Assembly: GCA_910584125.1 (NCBI GenBank)
Contig: CAJTXU010000014.1
Coordinates: 1-64,000 of the forward strand
Direction of reading: 5' to 3'
Length of the DNA stretch: 64,000 nucleotides
Origin: an uncultured Muribaculaceae bacterium
Lineage (GTDB): Bacteria > Bacteroidota > Bacteroidia > Bacteroidales > Muribaculaceae
Shown here: positions 17,878 to 26,546 of the stretch, piece after piece
How positions within the stretch are numbered: the first letter of the stretch is position 1
How the letters are laid out: each line of letters starts with the position of its first letter
Notes under the pieces: model-generated
The model's input: the letters and a program-made list of their open reading frames with translations, nothing else
Told to the model about the DNA's origin: nothing
Database searches by the model: none
Program-made: the position numbers and the translations under genes

Positions 17878-18510
17878 TCATGAAACATATTTGATTCTGG
17901 CCGGGCGCGTGATCTCCCACGATCTGCCGTTCTTGACCACCTCGCCGCGCTGCACGGTGACGACACGCGTGGCGGTGTCGGCCTTCTCGCTTTCGGGCAC
18001 GACCTCGGCCACTCCGTCGAGAAGCTCCGAGGCGCGGGCTATCAGTTCCTTGACCTGCATGCCGTCGAGAGGCGCGATCTCGAAACATCCCGATTCGTCG
18101 GTGATGTAGAACTTGTAGAAGAAGACCGCCTCGGGGTCCGACTGCAGGATCTCGGCGCGCGCGTCGGCGTCCTTGAGACGCTTGAAGGCGGCGCCGACGG
18201 GTGCCTGGGCATATCTCACCTCGCCCTCGGGCTGAGGCGGCTCGGGCTTCGGTTTGGGTCCAGGCTCTGGATCGGGCTTAGGACCGGGTTGCGGCTCGGG
18301 TCTTTTAGGCTCGTCGGGTCGATTGCCACCTCCGGTGTTTCCGCCCATGATGGTCCCCCCGGCATTCATACCCGACAGGAAATTGTCGAGCATACGCGCC
18401 ACTGTCTCGCGGCGCATCTCGGCGGTGACCATCTCGGGCGCGAATGCGTTCAGCACCTCCACGGTGGCCATATAGAGATCGTTGAGCGCCTTTGTCTGTC
18501 GTTCGTTCAT
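17878..18510 (-). CDS. Two-part protein with proline-rich linker
   Basis: This 210-residue soluble protein has three parts. A helical N-terminal segment (1-55) opens MNERQTKALNDLYMATVEVL. A glycine then Pro-Glu-Lys-rich linker spans about 58-92 (PEPQPGPKPDPEPGPKPKPE). A compact C-terminal domain covers about 95-210 (AFFYKFYITDESGCFEIAPL ... VVPESEKADTATRVV). There is no signal peptide. The linker suggests a tether joining two binding modules. It sits between the coiled-coil membrane protein and the protease gene, with 10-13 bp spacing on both sides. The family is not recognised. Confidence 0.6.
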   Translation of the reverse strand: MNERQTKALNDLYMATVEVLNAFAPEMVTAEMRRETVARMLDNFLSGMNAGGTIMGGNTGGGNRPDEPKRPEPQPGPKPDPEPGPKPKPEPPQPEGEVRYAQAPVGAAFKRLKDADARAEILQSDPEAVFFYKFYITDESGCFEIAPLDGMQVKELIARASELLDGVAEVVPESEKADTATRVVTVQRGEVVKNGRSWEITRPARIKYVS

Positions 18511-18520
18511 GGCGTTCTGA

Positions 18521-19486
18521 TTATTCTGATTTGACGATAAGTTTGTTGATCACCTTCAGGTCGTAGCCCTCGCGGCTCAGTTTGCCGGGAGTCTCCACGG
18601 TGATGTTGCTGCCGCGCACCACCGCCAGACCGTCGCAGAACTTCTGGAGCTTCGTGACCTGGCCCATCAGATTGGCGGCCTTGGGATTGATGGTGTAGGT
18701 GGCCGTTCCCTTCTCGAGGTTGGCCTTGACCATGAACAGCTCGCCTGAATTCTGCTCCTTGAGGATCTGGAGCGGAATCGTGAGGGTGCCGTCGCCGCCG
18801 ATGTTGAGCGTGTCGACATAGTAGGTCTCCTCGTCGCTGTCAGTAGCTTTGCGCAGCTGTGGGCCGGTGCTCTGGCGTCCCGTGTTGTGCGTGCCCGAAA
18901 CCGTGCGGCCTCCGGCGGTAAGGTCCTTGACCGCCGATTCAAGCGAGGATACCTTGGTTTTCAGTCTGTCGTTTTCAGTACGCAGCGAGGCAAGCGTCCC
19001 CTCCATATCCTTCAGACGGGCGTCGAACGCTGATGAGCCGCCGTTTACGGAGGCTGCGACCCGGGCCTGGTCGTCCTTGAATTTATGCAGGGCCTTGCTG
19101 TGGTTTTCGAGACGCTTGTAGACTGTGTAGAACACGTATGCCATTCCGGCGGTCAGCACGATGAGCCAGATGAGGGCCAGATACCAGAGGGCGGAAGCCG
19201 TCTCTTTTTTCTCGGCCTTCTCCTCTCCCTGTTCCTCGTCGGTGGCTGCCGTCGTGGTGTCGGCTTCGGAGCCCGCGTCATCTACAGCAACGACTTTCTC
19301 TTTCGGCAGGGTGTCGTCGGGCAGGGGGGCGACGGCGTTCGCGTCCGTCTTGGCGGTATCGCCTTTGGCATGGTTGGCCATCCATGCGGGGTCGGTGTCC
19401 TTGTTCTTGTCGGCCGGAGCCGCCGGCATGGGCATTGCCCATGCCGAGGCCACGGCGACGATGAGAATCTTTATGATGTTGTTCAT
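18521..19486 (-). CDS. Membrane protein with coiled coil
   Basis: The 321-residue protein begins with a signal peptide (MNNIIKILIVAVASAWAMPM). A low-complexity acidic, Ala/Thr-rich periplasmic stretch follows, then a transmembrane helix (about 107-127, ALWYLALIWLIVLTAGMAYV). After it come a coiled coil (about 130-200, with MEGTLASLRTENDRLKTKVS) and a C-terminal globular domain of about 110 residues (YYVDTLNIGGDGTLTIPLQI). By topology the coiled coil and the C-terminal domain face the cytoplasm. It could couple the envelope to the large ATPase encoded 11 bp upstream. No enzyme motif is seen. Confidence 0.65.
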   Translation of the reverse strand: MNNIIKILIVAVASAWAMPMPAAPADKNKDTDPAWMANHAKGDTAKTDANAVAPLPDDTLPKEKVVAVDDAGSEADTTTAATDEEQGEEKAEKKETASALWYLALIWLIVLTAGMAYVFYTVYKRLENHSKALHKFKDDQARVAASVNGGSSAFDARLKDMEGTLASLRTENDRLKTKVSSLESAVKDLTAGGRTVSGTHNTGRQSTGPQLRKATDSDEETYYVDTLNIGGDGTLTIPLQILKEQNSGELFMVKANLEKGTATYTINPKAANLMGQVTKLQKFCDGLAVVRGSNITVETPGKLSREGYDLKVINKLIVKSE

Positions 19487-19497
19487 AAACGTCTTTT

Positions 19498-22400
19498 TTA
19501 TTTGGAGATTTCGATTCCGAGCTGGAACAGACCGTCCTTCAGCGGCCAGAAGAAGAGGCTCTCGGCCACCTTGGTCTTGTCGGCGTCTGCCTTGTGCTTG
19601 CGGGTGTAGATCTGCTGATAGGCGCCGAAACTGTTGGAGAAGATTTTCTTGAGCTCGGCGGCGCTGGGGATTGCGTTCACGGCCTCGTCGAGACCCATGT
19701 TCGAGAGTATGCCTCTCACGCGGTCGTCGTTGACAAGCATGTCGGCAATACGGTCGTAGACGGCGAGCACCTTCTCTTTCTGCGTGTTGTCGCGGATGTC
19801 GGCGGTCGTGACGCGTGTCTCGCCTCCGATCTCGTCCTCGACGCCATAGCAGAGCCCGCGTTCCGGCTTGAGGATATCGACCTGCAGGGCGGTCGCGTTG
19901 CTGATGATCACGGCGCCCTCGGCCGTGACCTTCTTAGGCTCGTCGGCGAAGATTATATCCAGATTCGAGCTGTTGTCGCGGGGATGCTCGTTGGCGCTGT
20001 CGACGATGGCGTTGGCGAGCTGGGCGAGCTGGCTCTCGTCGCCCAGCATACGCAGGTAGGTGCTTCCCATTCCGGTGAAGGTCAGGGTGCATACCGGCTT
20101 CAGTTCGAACGACTCCACGAGATGGGCCATGTAGTATACGAGCGCCGAGAAGTGCATGATCGGCAGCAGGGCCAGTTTCGAGCCTTTCACCGCGCGGGTG
20201 AACTTATAATCCTTGTCGTTCTTGAAGAGATAGTTGATTATGTCGCTCGATTTGTGCGAGTTCTCCTTAACCTTGCGGTAGTTGTCCTTCTGCAGGTCGG
20301 AGAGTGCGGCGTAGTACGCGCTCTTCTCATATGTGCGGATATATCCGTTGTTGCCTCCCACGAGCAGCGGGCTGCAGCCGTCGCCCCAGATGTCGTTGGC
20401 GGCGAAGAGAACGGAGAGGGTGAGTTTCTCGCCTCCCGTCACGGGGTCGTGATAGAGGATGTCGGTCGAGCCGCCGCCGATGTCCATGTTGAGATAGACG
20501 TCGGCCAGGCCCTGCCTGCGGCTGAACGAATAGTAGGGGGCGATGCTCTCGAGCTGGAAGTTGATATGGTCGCGGCGCAGACCGATGTTGTCCGCGGCGG
20601 CATACCATGCGTCCTTGAAATCCCTCTCGACCATGCCGCTCATGGCCTGCGGATATGTCACGACGACGTTGATGTCGCGGCCGCCGTTGTTGAGCAGCGA
20701 CTTGTTGCGCATCAGCCACAGCAGCTCCTCGAAGAAGACCTCGATGCGGTCGTGCGCGCGGTTGTCGGTGTAGTCCCACTTGAGCTCGGTCTTGTAGCGG
20801 TTCTTGCCGATGCCCTCGGTGAGCTCCTTGGAGTAGTTGAAGCCGATGTTCAGGGCCCCGAACATGCGCGGCGTCACATGGGCGAGGTTGTCGACCTCGC
20901 ATATCGCCGTCCGCATCGGGAAGTCGGACTCCTTAAGCTCGGGAGTCAGGAACTCGCGGGCCGCGGCGTCCTTCATCACCTCGAACAGACCGAAACCATA
21001 GTCGGTCAGATGTCTGCCGTCCTTGACGTCATGGTCGTTGAGATATACCATCTGCACCTCGTCGTCGGCTCCGCCGTTCATGCCTATGCTGAAAGTCCGG
21101 ATATTGTTCCCGGCCGACGAAGAGTAGGCGATCTGGGTGTTGGTCGTGCCGAAGTCGACGCCGAACGTGAACGACCTGCCAGGGTTCTGGCTGTCGATTT
21201 TCCGCATGGCGGGCAGAACGACACCTGTGCCTGTGCGTCCCGACGCCGTGACCTCGATCTCGATGACGTCGAACACCTTGGTTATGTCGTAGTGTTTCGA
21301 GCTGTAGGTCTCATGCTCGTTCTTCTGCGTGCGCTCGTCGACCTCATACTCTCCGACGCCGGCGTTGTCCTTGAGCTGGAACGCTTCGGAGGGCTTGGCG
21401 CTGTCGAGGAACGAGAGCCGGAGATTGCTGGTGGTATGCACGGCCATCACTTTGTAATGATGGTCGGGGGCGTTGGTCTCCACGAAGAAGGGGAATATGC
21501 CGAGGTTGAAAGAGTCGGTGCCCTCGAACGCGCGCACGATGTCGCCGTTCTCCTCGCTGTAGTCTTTCTCGAACGGAATCCGGCGGTTCCCCTCAAGAGG
21601 CAGCATCAGCGTCACGTGGACGTTGGTGACGCGGCCCAGATGGTCTTTCTGTTCGTCGACGCTCAGCATGCCCTTGATATCCTCGGGCTTGAAGTATTTG
21701 AAGAACTCGCGTTTCAGGGGCACGAGGAACGAGGTGTTCTGCTCGAGACCGGTGTGGAACTTGCCCTTCTGGATGTTGTAGCCCACCTGGACGAGTTTAT
21801 CGGCGAGGAAATCGGATGCCATCACGTAGGGATGCATGATCTCGGTGCGCGGCAGCTTGCGGTCGGGCACGGGAACGTTGCGGTCGGAAAGGGGGAGCGA
21901 GCCGCTGATCCAGCGGCTTGTGTTGACATATGACGAGCCGATTCCCTGGTCGTTGAGGGCGAGCGGCGTTGCCATGGTGTATGTGGCACCGTCGCGGGTG
22001 TATGTCTTGTAGTGGTCGCAGGTCGGCTTGAGACGGTAGCTCGTCTTGAACGAAACATTGCTCAGGTCTTTGACGAGCATGGTCAGTTGGCCGTTCTGAA
22101 GGGAGATCGACAGGTCGATTTTTCCGTCCTTCATCGTGGTGAGGCTTTGCGAGCCATCGGTCGGGTGCGTCATCTCCCTGACCATGTCGGCCGGCGAGAG
22201 GGACGTGAACCTGTTGATATCTTCCTTTATCTCTTTGTTTTCCTGCGTATCAATCGACATCGTGTCGGTGATGTACTGCCTCATGTTCGTGCCGAACACG
22301 CCTGTATTGGACAGATACAGCTTATACAGGTAGACGCGGAATTCCTCGTCGCGGTCAATCAGGCCGATGGCCGTCGATGAGTCGAAGAGCAGATGGTCGT

Positions 22401-22923
22401 TCGAAAGTCCCGGGAACGTGGTGCGCAGATTCGGATTGGTGAACACCAGCGACAGCGGGGAGGTGCCGCCGATGTAGTCCGAGCCATATTTGAACATATA
22501 GATGCCGTTGCCCTCGTAACCGCCGTTCCGCCATGCGCTTTCTATGGCCTCGCCGAACTTCTCGAGTTTTTTGTTTCCGGAATTTTTCAGGGCGTCCACC
22601 TGCTTGTCGACATCCCATTTCTCGACAACGAGATTCGAGCTGTCGCCGTTGAGATAGAGGAACTCGAGCATGTCGAGCGCGAGGCTGACAAGCTTGAAAT
22701 AGTTGTTGCCCGAGTCTGTTATCTGGTTGTCGACCACCTCTTTGAAGGCCGAGTCGAAAAGATGGAGCCTTGCGAAGGGAGTGGGAATCGATGTGCCGAG
22801 TTTGTGCAGCAGGTTGCCGTCGACGTTCGCGCCCTCGGGAATGCCGGTTATGTTCATGGGCTCTTTCTTGAAGCCATTGACGACATTCGACTGCTGTTCG
22901 ATTGTTAATGTCTTTTGTGCCAT
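19498..22923 (-). CDS. Large Hsp70/actin-fold ATPase (B)
   Basis: This 1141-residue cytoplasmic protein has an ASKHA (actin/Hsp70/sugar kinase) nucleotide-binding core in its C-terminal half. Phosphate-1 loop FGVDFGTTNTQIAY is near residue 590, phosphate-2 loop MDIGGGSTDILY near 815, and an adenosine-type loop TFTGMGSTYLRML near 950. The N-terminal ~570 residues are a large domain not recognised from standard DnaK; it contains mixed beta segments and aromatic motifs (MKDGKIDLSISLQNGQLTML). DnaK substrate-binding and lid domains are absent. It lies 12 bp after the tubulin-like gene. A second member of the same superfamily is encoded in the same operon. Function unknown; ATP-driven assembly or chaperone-like action on membrane partners is inferred. 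Confidence 0.8.
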   Translation of the reverse strand: MAQKTLTIEQQSNVVNGFKKEPMNITGIPEGANVDGNLLHKLGTSIPTPFARLHLFDSAFKEVVDNQITDSGNNYFKLVSLALDMLEFLYLNGDSSNLVVEKWDVDKQVDALKNSGNKKLEKFGEAIESAWRNGGYEGNGIYMFKYGSDYIGGTSPLSLVFTNPNLRTTFPGLSNDHLLFDSSTAIGLIDRDEEFRVYLYKLYLSNTGVFGTNMRQYITDTMSIDTQENKEIKEDINRFTSLSPADMVREMTHPTDGSQSLTTMKDGKIDLSISLQNGQLTMLVKDLSNVSFKTSYRLKPTCDHYKTYTRDGATYTMATPLALNDQGIGSSYVNTSRWISGSLPLSDRNVPVPDRKLPRTEIMHPYVMASDFLADKLVQVGYNIQKGKFHTGLEQNTSFLVPLKREFFKYFKPEDIKGMLSVDEQKDHLGRVTNVHVTLMLPLEGNRRIPFEKDYSEENGDIVRAFEGTDSFNLGIFPFFVETNAPDHHYKVMAVHTTSNLRLSFLDSAKPSEAFQLKDNAGVGEYEVDERTQKNEHETYSSKHYDITKVFDVIEIEVTASGRTGTGVVLPAMRKIDSQNPGRSFTFGVDFGTTNTQIAYSSSAGNNIRTFSIGMNGGADDEVQMVYLNDHDVKDGRHLTDYGFGLFEVMKDAAAREFLTPELKESDFPMRTAICEVDNLAHVTPRMFGALNIGFNYSKELTEGIGKNRYKTELKWDYTDNRAHDRIEVFFEELLWLMRNKSLLNNGGRDINVVVTYPQAMSGMVERDFKDAWYAAADNIGLRRDHINFQLESIAPYYSFSRRQGLADVYLNMDIGGGSTDILYHDPVTGGEKLTLSVLFAANDIWGDGCSPLLVGGNNGYIRTYEKSAYYAALSDLQKDNYRKVKENSHKSSDIINYLFKNDKDYKFTRAVKGSKLALLPIMHFSALVYYMAHLVESFELKPVCTLTFTGMGSTYLRMLGDESQLAQLANAIVDSANEHPRDNSSNLDIIFADEPKKVTAEGAVIISNATALQVDILKPERGLCYGVEDEIGGETRVTTADIRDNTQKEKVLAVYDRIADMLVNDDRVRGILSNMGLDEAVNAIPSAAELKKIFSNSFGAYQQIYTRKHKADADKTKVAESLFFWPLKDGLFQLGIEISK

Positions 22924-22935
22924 GTCAATGCGGAT

Positions 22936-24549
22936 TTATTTGAGCACGAACTTTTCGTTGACTATTGTTTCGCACGCCTTGTAAAGCGAACGGAAGAAAG
23001 CGTATTCCAGTGTCTCGCCCGAGACAAGGTCGTTCGACTTGCCTTCGACCATATGGTCGGCCTTGAAGTTGGCGGCCCATTCGGCGAAAACGTCCTTCGG
23101 GAAGAGGGTCGGATTCGTTACTTCCTTGCCTATGATATTCCTGCTTGTCTTGCGGAACTCATGGAATTTCACCATGTCGCAGATTTCGCGGCTTTCGAAG
23201 TCGAATCCCGCTACACGGTGGCCCGAACCCATCTCGAGTTCACGCATCCACTCCTCGAAATATCCGAAATAGGAGGTGAACTCGCTAAGGACGTCGTGGA
23301 ACCTCTTCTGGGCGTCCGAGCGGTTCGCGGCGGCGAGGTGGAATCCCGGCAACTCGAAATACGTATGGTGCTGCGACTCCTTGTTGTTTTTCAGGATATA
23401 CTCGTTGATGATCCTGTTGGCCAGCACGTAGGCAACGAGTTTGCGGATGTCCGGGTAGTTTTCGGTGGCGAACATCGAAAAGTCGAGTTCGTTCGCGCTT
23501 CTCGCGCCGTCGGCGTTCGTAGCAACGGCGGCAGACGCGTTGTCGTTGAGACCGTATTTCCACTCATCGCCGCGTTTCATCTGTCCGGAAGGTGTCTTCT
23601 GGAAATGACATATGGCGAGAGCCGAAACGAGCTCGATGATGTTGGCTGGATTCTTCTGCTTCTCCTTGCCGATGTTATGGTCGACGTCGCTCTTGCACGA
23701 GTCGCCCATGTAATAGATGGCGTCAATCTTGTCGTTGAGCGACTGCTTGTAGAAATGCAGGGCCGCTTTGGTCTTCGATTCGAAGATCTTGTCGTCGATG
23801 ACACCCTCGGACTCCTCGCCTTTCTTCGGCGCCCCGATCTTGAAATACGGGCAAACTAGGATGGTCGATATCTTGACGCTGTTCACCTGGGTTCTCGGGT
23901 TGTTGCGGATGGCGTTGACCAGCACCGGGATGCCCGACGAGCCGGTGCCTCCGAAGAGAGAACCGACGATGACCACTTTGTCTGTGTCACTGTTGCAGAG
24001 TCTGTTGAACTCCTTGAATTCGGGGGTCTGGTTCAGCTGCTCGAGCATGACGCTGCCGATGTTGGGGTTGCCTCTGAAGCCGACGGTCGTGTCGATATAA
24101 AGCTCGGCGAACTCCTGCTCCACATCGGTGTTGTAGAGCATGTTGAGTAGATTCTGCGTGGGCTTCAGCTCGCCGTTCATAGCGTCGAGCGCTATGCTGT
24201 CGCAATATTTCTTGCTGTCCGAATCGGGGGCGTACTGGAGGTTGTAGGTGCTCTTGCCGTCTTTCAGCGCATCCTTCATCTGCAGGATCTTGGTCGAGAA
24301 GAATCCGTTGTCGGGATGCTTGTCGTCATAGACCGAGCGGTTGTAGATGCCCTTGTTTACTTTATCATAGAGTTCGAGGGCCTTCATGGTGCGCTTCTTG
24401 TCGCCGTTGTTCACATCGTAGTCGATGATGATGGGGAAGATCTCGGTGTCGGCCGGAAAGTCTCCGACATTCGCCGACTGCAGCATCTGGAAGGCGCGGA
24501 TCACTCGCGAGCCCGTGCCTCCGATGCCGAATATGAATAATCTGCTCAT
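22936..24549 (-). CDS. Tubulin/FtsZ-like GTPase (Tubulin_2-like)
   Basis: This 537-residue protein opens with a glycine-rich nucleotide loop (FGIGGTGSRVIRAF, residues 7-20). It carries the tubulin/FtsZ signature GGTGSSG at residues 200-206 within VVIVGSLFGGTGSSGIPVLV, matching the GGGTG[S/T]G phosphate loop. Length and spacing fit the bacterial tubulin-like families (Pfam Tubulin_2 type) rather than canonical FtsZ, and no FtsZ C-terminal peptide is visible. It is expected to bind GTP and possibly polymerise near the membrane. It is encoded 24 bp downstream of a three-TM protein and directly upstream of Hsp70/actin-fold ATPase B. FtsZ-like families with vWA neighbours are known in other bacteria; pairing with two ASKHA ATPases is the unusual part. 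Confidence 0.8.
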   Translation of the reverse strand: MSRLFIFGIGGTGSRVIRAFQMLQSANVGDFPADTEIFPIIIDYDVNNGDKKRTMKALELYDKVNKGIYNRSVYDDKHPDNGFFSTKILQMKDALKDGKSTYNLQYAPDSDSKKYCDSIALDAMNGELKPTQNLLNMLYNTDVEQEFAELYIDTTVGFRGNPNIGSVMLEQLNQTPEFKEFNRLCNSDTDKVVIVGSLFGGTGSSGIPVLVNAIRNNPRTQVNSVKISTILVCPYFKIGAPKKGEESEGVIDDKIFESKTKAALHFYKQSLNDKIDAIYYMGDSCKSDVDHNIGKEKQKNPANIIELVSALAICHFQKTPSGQMKRGDEWKYGLNDNASAAVATNADGARSANELDFSMFATENYPDIRKLVAYVLANRIINEYILKNNKESQHHTYFELPGFHLAAANRSDAQKRFHDVLSEFTSYFGYFEEWMRELEMGSGHRVAGFDFESREICDMVKFHEFRKTSRNIIGKEVTNPTLFPKDVFAEWAANFKADHMVEGKSNDLVSGETLEYAFFRSLYKACETIVNEKFVLK

Positions 24550-24573
24550 ATTGTCGTCTGTAGTTTCAGATGA

Positions 24574-25092
24574 TTACCATGGAATTTTCACGCCATATTT
24601 CGAGAATCCCTTGAAGACGCACGTGCCGACAACGTAGAAGACGATGCCGTAGATGGCGCATGTCGTGTCGAATGGGAAGCGTACGTCGCTCCATTTCTTG
24701 AGCTTCTGCTCGATCTTCACTTTCTTGGCGGTGTAGTCCTTGACGTTGGGCGACTTGCGGTGTTCCTTCACCCACTCGGTGTTGCTGTGGTAGAAAGTCG
24801 TGGCAGCCTTCGAGCCGTTACCGCCGATCACCACGAGGTCGCTGACGAAGAAGGTGGCGATTGCCGTGACGATGAGGCAGATCCACCAGTTGCGCACCTT
24901 GGCCAGCGAGAAGTTGTTGCACATGCCGAAGTAGAAGATGGTACATATCACGAGGCCGATCAGCAGCGCGATCAGGAAGCCGTAGAGAAAACCTCCGTTG
25001 TTTACGAAGAACTCCTTGTGGAATCCGAGGCCGTCTTTGGCGTATGCGTCGGTGCCGGCCACCCAGAAAAATAGAAATTTGAAGAATTCCAT
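24574..25092 (-). CDS. Three-TM membrane protein of the tubulin operon
   Basis: This 172-residue protein has transmembrane helices near residues 34-56 (GFLYGFLIALLIGLVICTIF), 68-88 (WWICLIVTAIATFFVSDLVV) and 145-162 (AIYGIVFYVVGTCVF). A charged loop lies between TM2 and TM3 (EHRKSPNVKDYTAKKVKIEQ). The family is not recognised. Its place just before the tubulin-like GTPase suggests a membrane anchor or channel partner. An AT-rich repeat region of about 220 bp separates it from the vWA lipoprotein gene upstream. Confidence 0.65.
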   Translation of the reverse strand: MEFFKFLFFWVAGTDAYAKDGLGFHKEFFVNNGGFLYGFLIALLIGLVICTIFYFGMCNNFSLAKVRNWWICLIVTAIATFFVSDLVVIGGNGSKAATTFYHSNTEWVKEHRKSPNVKDYTAKKVKIEQKLKKWSDVRFPFDTTCAIYGIVFYVVGTCVFKGFSKYGVKIPW

Positions 25093-25120
25093 GATGTTAT
25101 GTTTTTATGTTGATGATTCA

Positions 25121-25310
25121 TTTCTAAGTAAGAAGTATTAAGTAATCTGTTCTAAGTAAGAAGTATTAAGTAATAAGTAATACGGGCTTATGCGAAACAG
25201 ATTTAGATTGGCTGTTGATTCCCGAAAGCCTCGCGTTTTACTTCTTACTTCTTACTTTTGACTTTTTACTTTTGACGTTTTACTTCTTACTTTTAACTTA
25301 TTACTTATTT
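25121..25310. repeat. AAGTAAGAAGTA-type repeat block inside the operon
   Basis: TCTAAGTAAGAAGTATTAAGTAAT occurs twice in succession (two copies within 25122-25170). It is followed by inverted TTACTTCTTACTTTTGACTT-like runs (25238-25310). The two sides are roughly complementary and could fold into a long AT-rich hairpin between two operon genes. Related blocks occur at 49088-49275 and 52745-52862. Confidence 0.75.
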
Positions 25311-26534
25311 TTATTCGTTGGTGAATTTGAAGGAGACCTTCACCTCCTCGTTGTCCTGAGCGTCGCGGAAGGCCTCGATCAAATACTTGAGACCGAACGT
25401 CTTCGCCTGCTCGTTGATGTCTGTGGCGATTGTACTGTCGTTGTCGCTGTGGTATGCGTTCCAACTGTTGAAGTCGGCGGTCTCGAACTCGAGCTCAAGT
25501 TCGCTTTCGTCCTCTTTCATGGCCTCCTCGTCGAAAGGCTCGCTTTCGTTGGGGCCTTTGTTCGGTATGTAGAGCAACGCGATGTTGTCCGAGCCCGGCT
25601 GGAGCTTGACGGTCCATTTCTTAAGCTTGGTGCCGTTGAGCGTGAGTTTCGCGTTCTCGGGCGAGAGCTTTTCGATTCTATCTCTCAGGCATTTAGGGAA
25701 CTGGAATCCGAACTCGTATTTCTCGACAGAGCCGACTTTCGTATATTTGCCATCCTCTTCCTTGAATACGTTGTTGTCGGAGTAGTACATCGTGAGATTC
25801 TCGTGGTTGTCGTGGGTATTGAACGCCATGGCCTCGAACTTCTCCTTGATTGGGTTGAATAGCCGGAGATATCTGATTTCTTTCTTGGGACCCATCAGAA
25901 TGACGAAGAGCGGACGGTTCACCACCGAGATGTTTTCGCTGTGGTAATTCTTGAGTCTGCTCTGCTCGATCCAATAGCTGCCTTTGTATGGGGAGTTGAT
26001 GCGATAGACCACATAACCGAGATCGGCTTTCTCCAGAAGCCTCTTGATCTCCATTCTCATCTGCGAGAAGTCGTCGCTGCCTCCTTTGGAGCTGACGATG
26101 CCGTCGGTGATGAACGCAACGGGTACTGTGTCAGCCTCGGTGAGAAGTTTTTCCAATATGGCCTTCATATCTGTGTCCTTGCCGAAGCCCGCTGCTCCCT
26201 GCAGTGCGCTTGCATAGTTGGAGATGGCGTTGCCTTCGTAAAATCTCACGCTGCCCTCCTTCTTGCCTGAGTTGGCTATCTCGGAGATGGTGTTGAGAAG
26301 CGGAGTCATCTCGCCCTTGTTGAAGTATCCCTTCATGCTGGCCGACTTGTCGATAACGACGTTGACCTGTTCGGGCTGTTGGTCGGACTCTTCCTTTGCC
26401 GATGACTGTCCGACAACGGTGTCGTCATCATCGTCCGATTTCGAGCCTCCGCCGCATGAGTTCAATGAGACAGATGCGATTGCCACGGCGATGAGTGCCG
26501 CGGCGGCGAGGATGAATATTGCTGGTTTCTTCAT
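25311..26534 (-). CDS. vWA-domain lipoprotein
   Basis: This 407-residue lipoprotein has lipobox Cys27 (VSLNSCGGGS). An aspartate-rich stretch follows, then a von Willebrand factor A-type domain with the MIDAS motif DKSAS (Asp62, Ser64, Ser66) and a second metal-site strand VAFITDGIVSSKG. The C-terminal third is beta-rich (KYEFGFQFPKCLRDRIEKLS ... ELELEFETADFNSW). The protein is probably membrane-tethered in the periplasm and binds a partner through a divalent metal. It is encoded 12 bp after the coiled-coil gene and before the membrane and tubulin-like genes. Confidence 0.78.
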   Translation of the reverse strand: MKKPAIFILAAAALIAVAIASVSLNSCGGGSKSDDDDDTVVGQSSAKEESDQQPEQVNVVIDKSASMKGYFNKGEMTPLLNTISEIANSGKKEGSVRFYEGNAISNYASALQGAAGFGKDTDMKAILEKLLTEADTVPVAFITDGIVSSKGGSDDFSQMRMEIKRLLEKADLGYVVYRINSPYKGSYWIEQSRLKNYHSENISVVNRPLFVILMGPKKEIRYLRLFNPIKEKFEAMAFNTHDNHENLTMYYSDNNVFKEEDGKYTKVGSVEKYEFGFQFPKCLRDRIEKLSPENAKLTLNGTKLKKWTVKLQPGSDNIALLYIPNKGPNESEPFDEEAMKEDESELELEFETADFNSWNAYHSDNDSTIATDINEQAKTFGLKYLIEAFRDAQDNEEVKVSFKFTNE

Positions 26535-26546
26535 TGTCTTGTCGTT

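Noticed and set aside
19594..21933. Long plus-strand open frame (779 codons) opposite ATPase B
   Set aside because: Antisense to clear ASKHA motifs; no start signal or promoter; composition typical of reverse reading of a GC-rich gene.
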